DNA of 64,000 bases, from contig NZ_LR214951.1 in NCBI RefSeq assembly GCF_900660485.1, positions 434,001 through 498,000 on the forward strand, written 5' to 3'. This document shows positions 13,243-23,509 of this stretch, in pieces. The stretch is from Mesomycoplasma neurolyticum (GTDB lineage Bacteria > Bacillota_I > Bacilli_A > Mycoplasmatales > Metamycoplasmataceae). Made by a program: the position numbers and the translations under genes. The notes under the pieces were generated by a model. It was not told the origin of the DNA, did no database searches, and saw only the letters and a program-made list of their open reading frames with translations. The first letter of the stretch is position 1. The number at the start of each line of letters is the position of its first letter.

Positions 13243-14969
13243 TTATTTTTTTAATGATTTTAATTTGTTTAAAGTAAAAAGTATTTGTTCTTCAGTAAGA
13301 GAAATAGTTTTGTTTGTAAAATCAATTAAACTCTGTTTGTAAACTTCAATAACATTATCTAAATTTTCTTTAGCATCAATAGAAATATTAAAATATTCAA
13401 TATCATATACATCTAAAGGTGTGCTTAAAAAAGGTTGATTTTTTTCTATTCATTTAAAATTAGTTTCATTTTTTGTTGATTTTCCTTTGATAATTCTATA
13501 TAAACGCTCATAAGTGGTGTTTGTAAAAATGTTGTTTTCATTATTTGTAACAAGTGTGAAAGTTCTGTTACCATTATCTTCTTTATTTAATTCTAAAACA
13601 GCATGTCCAGTTGTTCCACTACCAGCAAAAAAATCTAATATTCTCGTATTTTTATTAGGATGTAAATTTATTAGATATTTAAGTAAAACAATGTTTTTAG
13701 GATAAGGAAAATTTAAATTTAGTTCTGTTAATTCTTTTGCTCCATTTCCTGATCGAATGTTTATTATTTTGTCTTCTAATTCTAAAGTATTTATTACACT
13801 AAAAAAATAACTATTTATATCTTCATTTAATATTGAAGAATACTTATTATTTTTTTCAGTTTTTTCTATTTTTTCAAAAACTTTATAAATAGAATTATTA
13901 AACTTTATTACCAAATCATTAATTTTTTGATTCATTTTTTCTAATCCCAATCTTCATCTACCTAATTTACCATTTTTTAAACTTGGTCTTATAATAAAAT
14001 ATCCTTTTTTTATTAGCTCTATGTTGTCTTTATAAATGCTAAATGTTGAATCTTCTTTTACATCATCGGGATTATAGTCCATTAAAATTTTTATATCTTT
14101 AGTTATTGGGTGATAATAAATAGTTTGCCCCATTTTTTTTCTCTTGTGCAAATAACCATCTATCCCTCCCATTTTTAAACTTTGATTTCTTGAAATAATT
14201 TCATTAATTTTTGTTTTATTCAAAGTAAAAATACTTTTATTTTTTGCATAAAATAAAATGTATTCATGATTTGATTGGATAAAAGCAGCATCATTCTGAG
14301 AATTTAATTTATTTCAAATAAAATTACAAATAAAATTTTCTTCTCCAAAAATTTCATCCATCAAAACTTTTAAATATGCTTGTTCGTTATCATCAATAGA
14401 AACAAAAATAACACCATCTTCTGTTAAAAGTTGTTTTGCTAAATTAAGTCTTTCACTCATCATGTTTAATCAACCTGTGCGTGAAAAACGATCACGATAA
14501 ATAAAATTATTAGCTGAAACATTTTCTTTGTCATCAGCTAGTTTATTGCCTTCTTTTTTTGATTCTTCAGTATTATAAGGAGGATCTATGTAAATTATAT
14601 TATAATTCGCGGCCTCTCTCTCTCTCTCTCTCTCTCGAGCACTAAAAGATTTTTTAGTGCATCATAATTTTCACCAATAATTAAATGATTTTTTCTTTGT
14701 TCCAAAACATCTTCATTTAAACTTAATTTTTTATTTTTAGCTAATAATGAAATTTGTTCATGATTTGGCTCTGGTGCTGCATCAAATCTAAAACCTAATT
14801 TTATTCTTTGGATTAACAATTTATAAACTTGTTCAAGTGAAAAATCATCATCTTTAAATTTTTCTAAAACTTGACTAATCAATTCTTTTTGATCGTTGTT
14901 TATATATTTAATACCATTATCGTTTTCTAATTTTTTTAATTTTTCAATATATTCTTGATATTTTGACAT
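13243..14969 (-). CDS. mod: Type III DNA methyltransferase Mod, phase-variable, out of frame here
   Basis: Beta-class adenine methyltransferase: it methylates the recognition site and gives the Res-Mod complex its specificity. The N-terminal frame starts at ATG 14969 (AGGAGG site; TATAAT at 14994-14999) and runs into a CT/AG tract at 14614-14636. The rest, from DPPYNT (motif IV, about residue 128) through the target-recognition region to FAGSGTTG (motif I, about residue 450) and a TAA at 13243, is open but in another frame. With 11 dinucleotides the N-terminal frame reads ERERERERPR and stops at 14595 after 124 residues. With 10 or 13 units the frames join into a protein of ~574 residues, normal for Mod. 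This is therefore an OFF state, not decay. A sequencing slip in the tract is the alternative. Confidence 0.9.
14614..14636. repeat. Dinucleotide tract (CT)11 inside mod
   Basis: Eleven CT units plus one C on the plus strand, encoding alternating Glu-Arg on the minus strand. Its length decides the reading frame of mod: 11 units OFF, 10 or 13 units ON (worked out from the codon positions on both sides). Confidence 0.97.
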
Positions 14970-15105
14970 TTTTCCTCCTATTTTAATACTTTTATTATAC
15001 TTTTTTTTAAAAAAAATTAACCAACAAAAAAATAATAAACTACAAAAAATTGTAAATTTTAAAAAATATATTTTCTATTTTTTTACTTTTTTTATAAAAT
15101 GCTTC

Positions 15106-15140
15106 TATTTTTTTTATTTAAATAAAAAAAATATTATAAT
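15106..15140 (+). promoter_or_regulatory. Promoter and palindromic candidate operator of the PanA-like gene
   Basis: TATAAT at 15135-15140, 14 bases before the first ATG. Directly upstream, covering the -35 position, is a perfect 28-bp palindrome at 15106-15133 (14-base arms around ATTTAAAT, made only of A and T). This is a plausible autoregulatory site for an antitoxin, though AT-only palindromes also arise by chance in such DNA. Confidence 0.45.
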
Positions 15141-15159
15141 TTTATTGAAAGGTATGATG

Positions 15160-15714
15160 ATGACTTGTAATATTGAAGAAATTTTTATCAACAATTTAAA
15201 TGGAATTAAAGCTAAAGAATTTATGCCGTTTTTTTTAAAATATGTAAAAATAAAAAATGCTCAATTTCAGCAAGATAATTTATGAACTCAAAAAATGTTA
15301 TTTTTTATTCATTGAGAATACTTGAAAAAGAATAAAAAAATTTTTTTTCAAGATGAGTTTGAAGCATGACCATATGGTCCTACATTGCGTGAAATTTACA
15401 GAAAACAAAAAACATATTATGGCTGATTTTACCAAGATAAAATAAAAGATATTGATTTTCATTTAATAAAAAATGCAGATGAATTAAAAGATGAATTTAT
15501 AAAAATCTTTGGTAGTTTAAATTTAAATAAATGAACATCATTTGAAAAAACATTTAAAAAATTTTCAAAATATTTTGCATTTGAACTAGTTAATATATCT
15601 CATGAATTAGATTCATGAAAAAAAACATTCAAACCAGAAGAACATAGCTATTATCAAGCGAATGAAAATAACAAAATTAACAATAAATTGATGATTTGTG
15701 ACAAAGAAATATAA
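15160..15714 (+). CDS. Panacea-domain (DUF4065, PanA-like) antitoxin
   Basis: 184 residues counted from the third of three consecutive ATGs (15154, 15157, 15160), which has the best distance from the AAAGG ribosome site. The Panacea/SocA-like core is clear: KMLFFIHWEYLKKNKKIFF, then DEFEAWPYGPTLREIYRK (the EAWxYGPxxxxxY signature), and near the C-terminus NISHELDSWKKTF. Proteins with this domain act as antitoxins that neutralise unrelated toxins encoded next to them, or as proteolysis adaptors (SocA). The next ORF overlaps its last 17 bases. Divergent from mod. In-frame TGA codons give several Trp, including that in EAWPYGP. Confidence 0.8.
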
Positions 15715-15994
15715 AAATAATACAAATAATAATATGCATTCAAATATTGAAAAAGAGCTTCAAAAATTCGAAGAAAGATTTAACAATAAAAAAAGAATAT
15801 ATTTTTCAATTTCAGGGATATTAATACCTATATCTATTTCTGTAATATCTTTAATACAGTTGAATAGAGACAGCAATAACTCTTACTCACCCTGAGCAAT
15901 AGCAGGGGCTAGTATATTAATTATTGTACCTGTTATAATTATTTTTGCTATTGCATGATGATTAATATCAATTTCTAAAAAAAGAAAAAAATAA
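15698..15994 (+). CDS. Small two-TM protein, candidate toxin of PanA-like antitoxin
   Basis: 98 residues. Basic/acidic helical N-terminus (residues 1-33), TM1 about 34-52 (YFSISGILIPISISVISLI), a short polar turn, TM2 about 67-90 (ILIIVPVIIIFAIAWWLIS), and a Lys/Arg tail (SKKRKK). GTG start at 15698 inside the end of the antitoxin gene; ATG at 15733 is an alternative and would leave both TMs intact. Known PanA partners include small membrane-active toxins, and the overlap, order and size fit that class. I recognise no specific toxin family in the sequence, so the function rests on context. Confidence 0.55.
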
Positions 15995-16009
15995 TTAAAG
16001 CTAATTAAA

Positions 16010-16051
16010 AAAAAGAACTTTTGAATATTAAAATATTTGCAAGTTCTTTTT
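16010..16051. terminator. Bidirectional terminator
   Basis: Stem AAAAAGAACTT (16010-16020) with AAGTTCTTTTT (16041-16051), with T/A runs on both sides. It serves the candidate toxin gene (plus) and the membrane protein gene at 16065-16688 (minus). Confidence 0.75.
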
Positions 16052-16064
16052 TTTAATTTTAAAA

Positions 16065-16688
16065 CTAAACTAATCTTAATTTTTTTAAAAAATATATATA
16101 AGAAACAATATGATAAATACCTATAATAAAAAACGAAATATTGATTCAAAGTGCTGGTGGGAAGAATAAATAATAAGCACCAATATGAACAGAAAAATCA
16201 ACTTTTTTTTCTAGAAAATATTTCATTCCAAAAGATAAAAACAAAAGATTAATAGTTAAAGAAATATAAATTATTATTAAGTAAATTAATCATTTTTTAA
16301 AAAAATCTGAAAAAATAACTTCATTTTTAAATTTTTTGTTCAATGCAAAGTGATTATGTTCATGTAGAATTGATTTAACGTTGGAAAAATCAAAAATAAA
16401 AGGAATTATCTTTATAAAAATATTTTTCTTTTTAGCAAATATTCTACTTTCAAAAAATAATTTTAAAATTACTATAAAAAATATAATCACTGCAAGAGTA
16501 ATGAGTAATGCTAATGAAATATTTGATAAATTAATATTGTCAATTTTTGCATCATGTAATGTAAATTTTTTTGTAATATAGTAAAAATATCCACAATAAA
16601 GAATTAAGTTTAAAACTATTAAAAATATTCAACTATATATTAATTGAATTACAAAATATTTTTTTAAATTTATTAATTTTTTAATCAT
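16065..16688 (-). CDS. Polytopic membrane protein, unknown function
   Basis: 207 residues starting MIKKLINLKKYFVIQLIYSW. Hydrophobic segments lie at about residues 12-32, 48-75, 135-155 and 170-195, around a central cytoplasmic-type charged stretch (NVKSILHEHNHFALNKKFKN). It contains an HEHNH cluster, but nothing ties that to metal binding. No family recognised. It starts 32 bases from the divergent gene at 16721, and the two proteins begin with the same MIKK codons, so their promoters are mirror-arranged. TAG stop at a shared terminator. Confidence 0.65.
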
Positions 16689-16720
16689 AATTTAATTAAT
16701 TATATGTTATATTTAAAATT
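16689..16720. promoter_or_regulatory. Very short divergent promoter region
   Basis: Only 32 bases, all A/T except one G, separate two divergent ATGs. No ribosome site is visible for either gene; TATATT/TTATAT -10-like hexamers point both ways. The promoters must overlap, and both mRNAs are probably leaderless. Confidence 0.45.
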
Positions 16721-18406
16721 ATGATTAAAAAAAATTGAAAAAAATTTGTTCTATTAACTTTTTTTGCATTGCCAATACCATTAGCTTTAATGTCATATTT
16801 ATTTTACAGTGGGTATTCGCCAATTCTTTACAAAAATAAAGTAGAGTTAAATAAAACAGAAAATATAAAAAGAAAAGATTATGTTAATTTTAAAAGCGAA
16901 TTAACAAATAAACAAACTAATATAACAGACGATGTTAATGAAGCAGATATAAATATCTTTAGTACACCATGAGGTGTACAACCATTTTTGAATATGCTAA
17001 GATTATCAATGATAAACGAAAAGCAAAATTATTTATTTTATTATCCCAAATCTAATGAACTCCAAAAAAGGCTTATATCTGAAAAATTAGAATATTTTTT
17101 AAATAATGAAAGAGAAATAAATGAAAATACAAATAAATCATATGTTGAAAATGTAGATGTATTAGACCACTCAATTTTTTATGAAAAAGCAACCAAAATA
17201 ATTAATGAAAATAAAGAGAAAAAAATTAATATATGATTAAATGCAGCAGGAATGCAAAACTTTTCTTATTTTTTGCAACTTTTAGATTTTCCTAATGTTC
17301 AATTTAGAATTATTGAAGACTCTCAAATATATTCAAAATTTTTATTATCAAAATTTAAAGAATATGAAGTTAAATATAAATATTTTAATGAAAAAACAAA
17401 AAAATGAGAAAAACCTACATTTTATGATCCAAGAACAATCTTTTTAATATCAAACTATTATAATAAAATTAAATTTTTTTGAAGTGATAGTGAATCTTTA
17501 AAAGAGTTTAAAAAAATAAATATGAATAATCATTTTCATTTTTTCAATGATATGAAGACCGAAATAAAAGATTTAATGTTTGACAAAAGAGCAAAAGATA
17601 AAAAAAGATTATTCTTAAAATTTAATGAAATTATGAATTTTAGTTGAGAAAATGAAAGAGATAAGGTTTTAAAAAATCAAAGTATTAATAACAAAAAGAA
17701 TTTAATTATTTTAGGTACTAAAAATGACTTTGACAAAGACATTATTAAACATGTAGTTAAAAAATATGGTAGCGAATATAACATTTACTACAAAGGGCAT
17801 CCTGGTAGCAATCATAATGCTGAATGATTAGAATTATTTTTTAACCAAAATCAAAAGAAAGAAATTGTAATAAACAATTTAGATACAATGGAAAATGAAA
17901 ATTTAACATTAACTGATGATATTATTGTTAATTCATTAGAAACACAAATTCCTTCTGAACTACTAACAACAGAAAATGCAACAAAAGAAAATGGTTTGTA
18001 TTTTGACAAATGAGTTTTAGCAGATGATACAACTAATGCAGCTTTAGGAATAAATAACAACCTTAACTCAATCACAGACATAATTGAAATTTGAAAAATT
18101 GATAAAATGAAAATTTATAATTATGAAACTCAAACACAAGAAAAAGAATATACAAATTTTGTATTTGATTTAGCTAAAAAAATATTACCTAAAGTGTTGA
18201 ATGTTAGTTTAAAAAATAAAAATAACAACTATAATCAAAATGATTTTGATTTTCAGTTAGCTGAAAATAAAATTTTTTCTAAAATTGAAAAAATTGAATT
18301 AATTTCTAATGATAAAAATAGTTATAAATTTTTAATATCATTAATATTAAATACAGACAAAGAAATAACAATAAAACCAATTGAATTTGAATATGTTATT
18401 AATTAA
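16721..18406 (+). CDS. Membrane-anchored protein with GT80 sialyltransferase-like motifs
   Basis: 561 residues. N-terminal signal anchor (residues 9-30, FVLLTFFALPIPLALMSYLF) without a lipobox Cys, then a soluble domain. Features recalling bacterial GT-B sialyltransferases (GT80/GT52): a Rossmann-like strand with acidic end VQFRIIEDSQIY (position of the DDGS region), IYYKGHPGSNH (the KGHP motif), and LETQIPSELL, like the IPFEVL segment. The usual downstream Ser-Ser motif is not evident. The basic N-terminus predicts the domain outside the cell, which is odd for an enzyme using CMP-sialic acid. It could instead be a secreted relative with another role. Reads through many TGA Trp codons and ends at a strong terminator. 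Confidence 0.45.
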
Positions 18407-18417
18407 TTTATCACCAT

Positions 18418-18459
18418 ATTTATTAAAAAAACAGCTTTATAGCTGTTTTTTTAATAAAT
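18418..18459. terminator. Strong bidirectional terminator
   Basis: Perfect 19-bp stem (18418-18436 with 18441-18459) containing AACAGCT/AGCTGTT, TTAT loop and A/T runs on both sides. It separates the convergent gene at 16721-18406 and potD. Confidence 0.92.
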
Positions 18460-18460
18460 G

Positions 18461-20215
18461 TTATCCTTTAACTTTTAAATTATAATAAGTTTGTATTTCA
18501 CTTTCTAATGAATCATTAACTGGTTGAAGAAAAGCATAATTTACTTCATAAATATTGTTTTCATCTGTATCTTCATCAACTGAAAAGCCATTTTTTGTTT
18601 GATATTTTTGTTGACTCTTATAAATATTTAAAGCTAATTTTGTTGAATTTTCTTCAGCTTCAGTTTTAATATCATCAAGTGTTATATTTTCAATATTTTT
18701 TAAAACATTAAAATCAATATTTACTTTTGAATTATCATTTTTTTCATCAACATCTAATCTTTTATCAATTAAAAGGTAAACTTCTTCATCATTTTCTGAG
18801 ATTCTTGCTGTTTTTACAGCATCGTTAAAATATAATTTTTCTATTAAAAAATAACTATTTTTTAATGAAGGTGTGTAATTTACATAATCAAAATTAGCAA
18901 GAGAGTTTAATAATTCAAAATTAATAGTATAACCTTCGCCAGAAATTTTAATCCAGTTCCCTTCTTCATCTTGAATTTCACTGTATTCAACTTTTTCTAA
19001 TGATTCTAAAAGCATTTCATCGATTGAACGATCTTCAAGATAATAAATATTTTCATATAGCTTATCTAAAAGTTTTTCTTCATGTTCATTTGTAATATTT
19101 TTAGAAAAAACTCATCCATCAAGAAGGGTTAAATTATTTTTTGGTCTAACAATTTTAATTGCTTGCCCATCTTCTACTGTGCTAAAGTTATCTTTGGAAT
19201 AAAAAGCATCAATTGCATCTCCATTGTATAAATAAACTACTGATGTAGGTTTTTTATTATCAATTACTGTTGCTAATAGTTCTAGACCATTTGGAATGAA
19301 AACATTATGTTTTGTATTGTTTAATGCTTCGCCAGTTGCTTCTTTAACAATAGTTGTAAATGAATTAATTTGTTTTTTATATGAAAAATCACTTTGGTTA
19401 TCACTTTCTACTTTTCCACTATAAAAATCAAAATTTTTCTTATCCAAAGAAATTTTTTCACTACCAAGGAGTAAATTATCACGCATTGCTTCAGTTCAAC
19501 CAAAATTTTGATAACCATAAGATCTTAAAGTTTTAAAAATACCTAAAAAACTTTGATCATCAAAATTAATACCATTTTCTCTTATATCTTCTTTTGTCTT
19601 ATTATCCCATGATGCAATATTACTTTTTAAAGGTTTTTTTTCACCATTTTCATCATAGTCACCAACTGTATAAACTATTACTTTGTCTTGAATATAATAT
19701 GGGATTGTGTATTCTCAAAGTTGATCTTCAACACCATCACCATCAAGATCATAAACTTTTTTACCATCAATTTCTTTATATAAAAATTGATTATATTTAT
19801 CTAAATGCTCAAGTGTTTGTTCACGAGCAATTGTTTTGAAAGCTTCTCTTCTAATTTTTAAATCTTTACTTTTGAATTTATTTGATAATTCTTGATTATT
19901 TTTGAATAAATAAGCATAATTAACTTTTTTAATCAAACCTTTTTTAGCATCTTTAGCAATAGCAAAGTCAGAAGAAACACCGCCTATTACTCTATTGTCT
20001 TGAAGCAATTTTTGAAATTCACTTAAATCACCAAATTCATGATAAGTAAAATCTTTTTCAAAATTATTTCGGAGTTCAGGCTTCATATAAGCTTGATAAT
20101 TTAATACCAAAGGTTTAAAAGGGCGTTTAATTTTATACACAGTTAGAAAACTAATACCTAAAATTAAACTAAAAATACCTATTATTAGTCCGATTATTTT
20201 TTTATACTTTTGCAT
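18461..20215 (-). CDS. potD: PotD-like polyamine-binding protein, anchored
   Basis: 584 residues. Last gene of potABCD. N-terminal TM (residues 8-28, IGLIIGIFSLILGISFLTVY) with no Cys, so it is an anchored rather than a lipid-modified binding protein. It shows a PotD-like layout: an early region with VIGGVSSDFAIAK, then WEYTIPYYIQDKVIVY, then VVYLYNGDAIDAFY, where polyamine-binding proteins have GD-A motifs. It is longer than the ~350 residues of E. coli PotD, with an extended C-terminal part. The start overlaps the last 14 bases of potC. Function by operon and motif pattern; ligand (spermidine or putrescine) not determined. Confidence 0.8.
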
Positions 20216-21026
20216 GTTTTTTTCCTTTTTTTAATTTAATAATAATTCATACAACATTACCAATTAAGGTTGCACAAAGCATAATTGTTCCAAGAGCTAA
20301 TGATCAAGTTTTAAATTGTCCTTGATATAGATTAACACCTATTGTTGATGCATTAGATGTTATTCTTGTTATGATAAAATCATCAAAAGAAAAGAAAAAC
20401 ACAACAACGCTGCTAAAGAAAATGGATGGTATCATATGAAAAAGATAAACTCTAAATCATGTTTGAAGTTTGCTATAACCTAAATCTTGTGAAGCTTCAT
20501 ACACTGACATAGAAAAGTTTTCACTACGAGGATACATTAATAAAATCCCATAAGGTAATGTCATAGTAATATGAGAAATAATAGCTCTTATCATTCCTTC
20601 GTTATTAGAATTTAAAATTCCAAATAAAAAACTAAGAATTATTGCAAGTGAAATTGCTGTAATAATATCAGGATTAATCAATGGTATATTAGAAGTTATA
20701 TTTACATATCTTTTTGGTAATTTTAACTTTTGTTTTCAAATCGAAAACACAGTAAAAAGGCTAATAACCAAAACAAAAAACACTGTAACAATACCAATAA
20801 TTAAAGAATTAATTAGTGCGTTTATAAAATTATCAGAAACTAAATAAACATAACCTTCAAAAGTGTGTTTATTTCAAGAAGTCGAAACAAAACCTTTATC
20901 CGAAGGTTTATTGAAAGAAAAAATAGCACCTAATAATAAAGGTATATAAAAAGCAATAATAATTATTCAAACATAAGTTTTTTTAAAAATCTCATGTTTT
21001 TGAAAAAAATCTCAAATTTTACTCAT
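20202..21026 (-). CDS. potC: Spermidine/putrescine ABC permease PotC
   Basis: 274 residues with six predicted membrane helices. The cytoplasmic EAA loop is MSVYEASQDLGYSKLQTWFR, followed by FHMIPSIF, the PotC-type site for contact with the ATPase. N-terminus MSKIWDFFQKHEIFKK. It overlaps potB (stop of potB at 21019, start here at 21026) and potD, so the operon is translationally coupled. ATG preceded by AGGAG. Normal length for the family. Confidence 0.9.
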
Positions 21027-21867
21027 ATTTTACTCCTTTTAATTTTGATAGAATTAATGGAAAAATATAAATAAGACCATAAACAGAATATAAAACTACA
21101 ATAGTAATTAAAACTAATGATGAAACTTTTGCTAAATCAAATGGATTTGAAGGATTGGAACTATTATTTATTAAATTACCAATTAGTTGTTTTTGACTTC
21201 CTGAAGGAAGTAATTTATCTGAAATTATAATACTTGTAGCTGCCATTAAAAACACTAATGCTATTCCAGAAAAAATTGCTTTTAAACCATAAGGTAAAAC
21301 TACTTTAATTAAAGTTCAAAATTTGTTATATCCTAAATCAGCTGATGCTTCTAAAATATTTTTAGGCATATCACTAAAGACTGTGTATAAAGGAATAATC
21401 ATAAAAGGTAAATTTAAATAAATTAATCCAATCAACATAAAAATTTCATTATTAATAGTAGGTTCATCAAAAATCATTACAAACAAAACTCTTAAAGAAA
21501 AAATTTTTGAAATTGTAAAAATTATTAATGGTGAAACAATTAATGAAATAGCATAAATTTTAAAAAATTTAGATTTAATTGTTGATATAAAAAATGAATA
21601 AGGCAGTGCAATAACTAAGCAAATAAAAGCTGTTAAAATACCTAATCAAACTGACCTTCACATAATTTTTCATGTTGTTGAATTTTTAATTAAAACAAAA
21701 TTATCTGACGCTTTACCATCTTCATCCAAAACAGGTAAAACCGCTTTGAAAAACAATAAAATTAAAGGTAAAACAATAAAAATAAATGCAAAAAAAACAT
21801 ATGGCAAAATCATTCCTAAACGAATATTTGCTAATGATTTAAATTTGTTATATGCTTTTAATAACAT
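21019..21867 (-). CDS. potB: Spermidine/putrescine ABC permease PotB
   Basis: 282 residues, six helices, with first helix PYVFFAFIFIVLPLILLFF and EAA loop NILEASADLGYNKFWTLIK before VVLPYGLKAIF. The ATG lies 2 bases after the potA stop. PotB and PotC form the membrane channel driven by PotA. Length is standard. Confidence 0.9.
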
Positions 21868-21869
21868 TA

Positions 21870-23240
21870 TTATTCAAACCCTTTTTTATCTAGCGGCATT
21901 AAATGTAATGCATCATCATCTCAGCTTAATTTTACTTTTGTTTTTTCAGCATATTTTTCTGTTGTTTCAACATAAATAATTTTATCTCCAACCAAAACAT
22001 CAATAAAATAGTATGAACCTTTGTAAACAACTTTTGTAACTACTCCATCTAAAAATCCTTTAGTTAATGAAATAACAACATCTTCAGGTCTAACAAGTCC
22101 ATCTAAAATTTGATTAGGATAAAATTTTTGTAATGTTTTTTTATCTTCATCTCAGTAAACTATTTTATTTAAAAGTTCAACTTTGTGTTTTTCTAAATAT
22201 TTAACTTTAAAAAAATTAGATGCTCCAATAAAATTAGCAACTCATTTGTTTATTGGATAATCATATATCTTGTTTGGTGTATCGTATTGCTCTATTTCTC
22301 CATCTCTAATAACAGCAATACGATCTGACAACTCTAACGCTTCATCTTGATCGTGAGTAACAAAAACAAAAGTTATATTTAATTTTTTTTGAATAGTTCT
22401 TAACAATTGTTGCATTTTTTGTCTAATTTTAGCATCTAAAGCTGAAAGTGGCTCATCTAGCAATAAAATTTGCGGCTCTACAACTAAACTTCTTGCTAAT
22501 GCAACTCTTTGTTTCATCCCACCTGAAAGTTCACTAATTTTTTTATTTTCACTACCTTCAAGACCTACAAGTTTAATAATTTCATTAACTTCATTTTCCA
22601 TTTCATTTTTTGTAATTTTTCTTGTTAAATGTCTCTTAGAAAAAGCTTCAACCTTAAAATTAACATAATTTTCTCAATAGGAATATTTAAAATCAGAATC
22701 ATCTAATCAATCTTGAATTTTTTTCTTTTTTAATTTAGAAATTTTTGGTTGTTTTAGTTCATTTTCATACTCAATTTGAATTTTGTCTAAAATAGCCATT
22801 TTTTCTTGTGCTTTTTTAACTCATAAAACTTTTTTCTTTTCAAGCAATTCATATATTTCTTTTTTTACATTATCTTTTGGATATCTTTTTAATTTAAGTC
22901 CATAATTAATATTGCCTTTTATACCTAAATGATTAAAAAGTGCATAATCTTGAAAAATTGTTGAAACATCTCTTTTATTTGGTGATAAATCTTTAATATC
23001 AATATCATTAAATTTAATTTCGCCACGAGTTGTTCATTCAAAACCACCAATTAATCTTAAAATAGTAGTTTTTCCTGAACCTGATGGTCCAAGAAGGGTT
23101 ATAAATTCACCTTTATTAATTTTAAGATTAATATTTTTTAAAACTTTTTTATCCCCGAATTCTTTATCCACATTAACTAAATTAATTAATGGTTTTGTTG
23201 AATTCTTAGAATATTTTTCTGAATTTTTAATAACATTCAT
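21870..23240 (-). CDS. potA: Spermidine/putrescine ABC transporter ATPase PotA
   Basis: 456 residues. Walker [10 protein letters not shown] (about residue 52), Q-loop [10 protein letters not shown], signature [15 protein letters not shown], Walker [13 protein letters not shown], and H-loop [12 protein letters not shown], then a C-terminal TOBE-like regulatory domain. Between the Q-loop and the signature there is an extra Lys-rich segment of ~90 residues (from [10 protein letters not shown] to [10 protein letters not shown]) that ordinary PotA lacks; mycoplasma PotA proteins are known to carry such insertions. First gene of the operon. The only SD-like element (AGAAAGG) is ~10-13 bases from the ATG. 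Confidence 0.93.
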
Positions 23241-23293
23241 TTTATAAAAAAACCTTTCTATATTAAAATATTAATAAGAATTTGAAAAACTTC

Positions 23294-23299
23294 ATTATA
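23294..23299 (-). promoter_or_regulatory. -10 box of the pot operon
   Basis: TATAAT on the minus strand in the context CCCTTTATATAATGAAG, about 55 bases upstream of the potA ATG. The -35 position overlaps the T-run of the preceding terminator and has no good match. Confidence 0.5.
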
Positions 23300-23312
23300 T
23301 AAAGGGTGCAAT

Positions 23313-23348
23313 AAAAAAATCCCTTCTCTAATGAAGAGAGATGGGGAA
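23313..23348 (-). terminator. Intrinsic terminator downstream of dps
   Basis: On the minus strand, CCCATCTCT paired imperfectly with AGAGAAGGG, followed by seven T. It separates dps from the pot operon. A second small hairpin (AAAAGTAT at 23407-23414 with ATACTTTT at 23421-23428) lies between; the remaining ~160 bases of the gap show nothing else. Confidence 0.65.
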
Positions 23349-23509
23349 TTTATCATAAAAAATCATTATTGACTCTTTAACTTCAAAATTTATGCCAAAA
23401 TAAAATAAAAGTATAATAATATACTTTTTTATAAACATAATAATTTGTTGCTTTAAGAGTTCCATATCAAATAATTTTAACAAAAATATTATTTTTTGCT
23501 AAAAATTAA

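Noticed and set aside
14614-14636. CT tract as a simple assembly error in mod
   Set aside because: Possible, but a long dinucleotide tract placed in the coding region of a type III mod gene is the known form of phase variation, and both halves are otherwise perfect. Kept as a finding with a read-level check.
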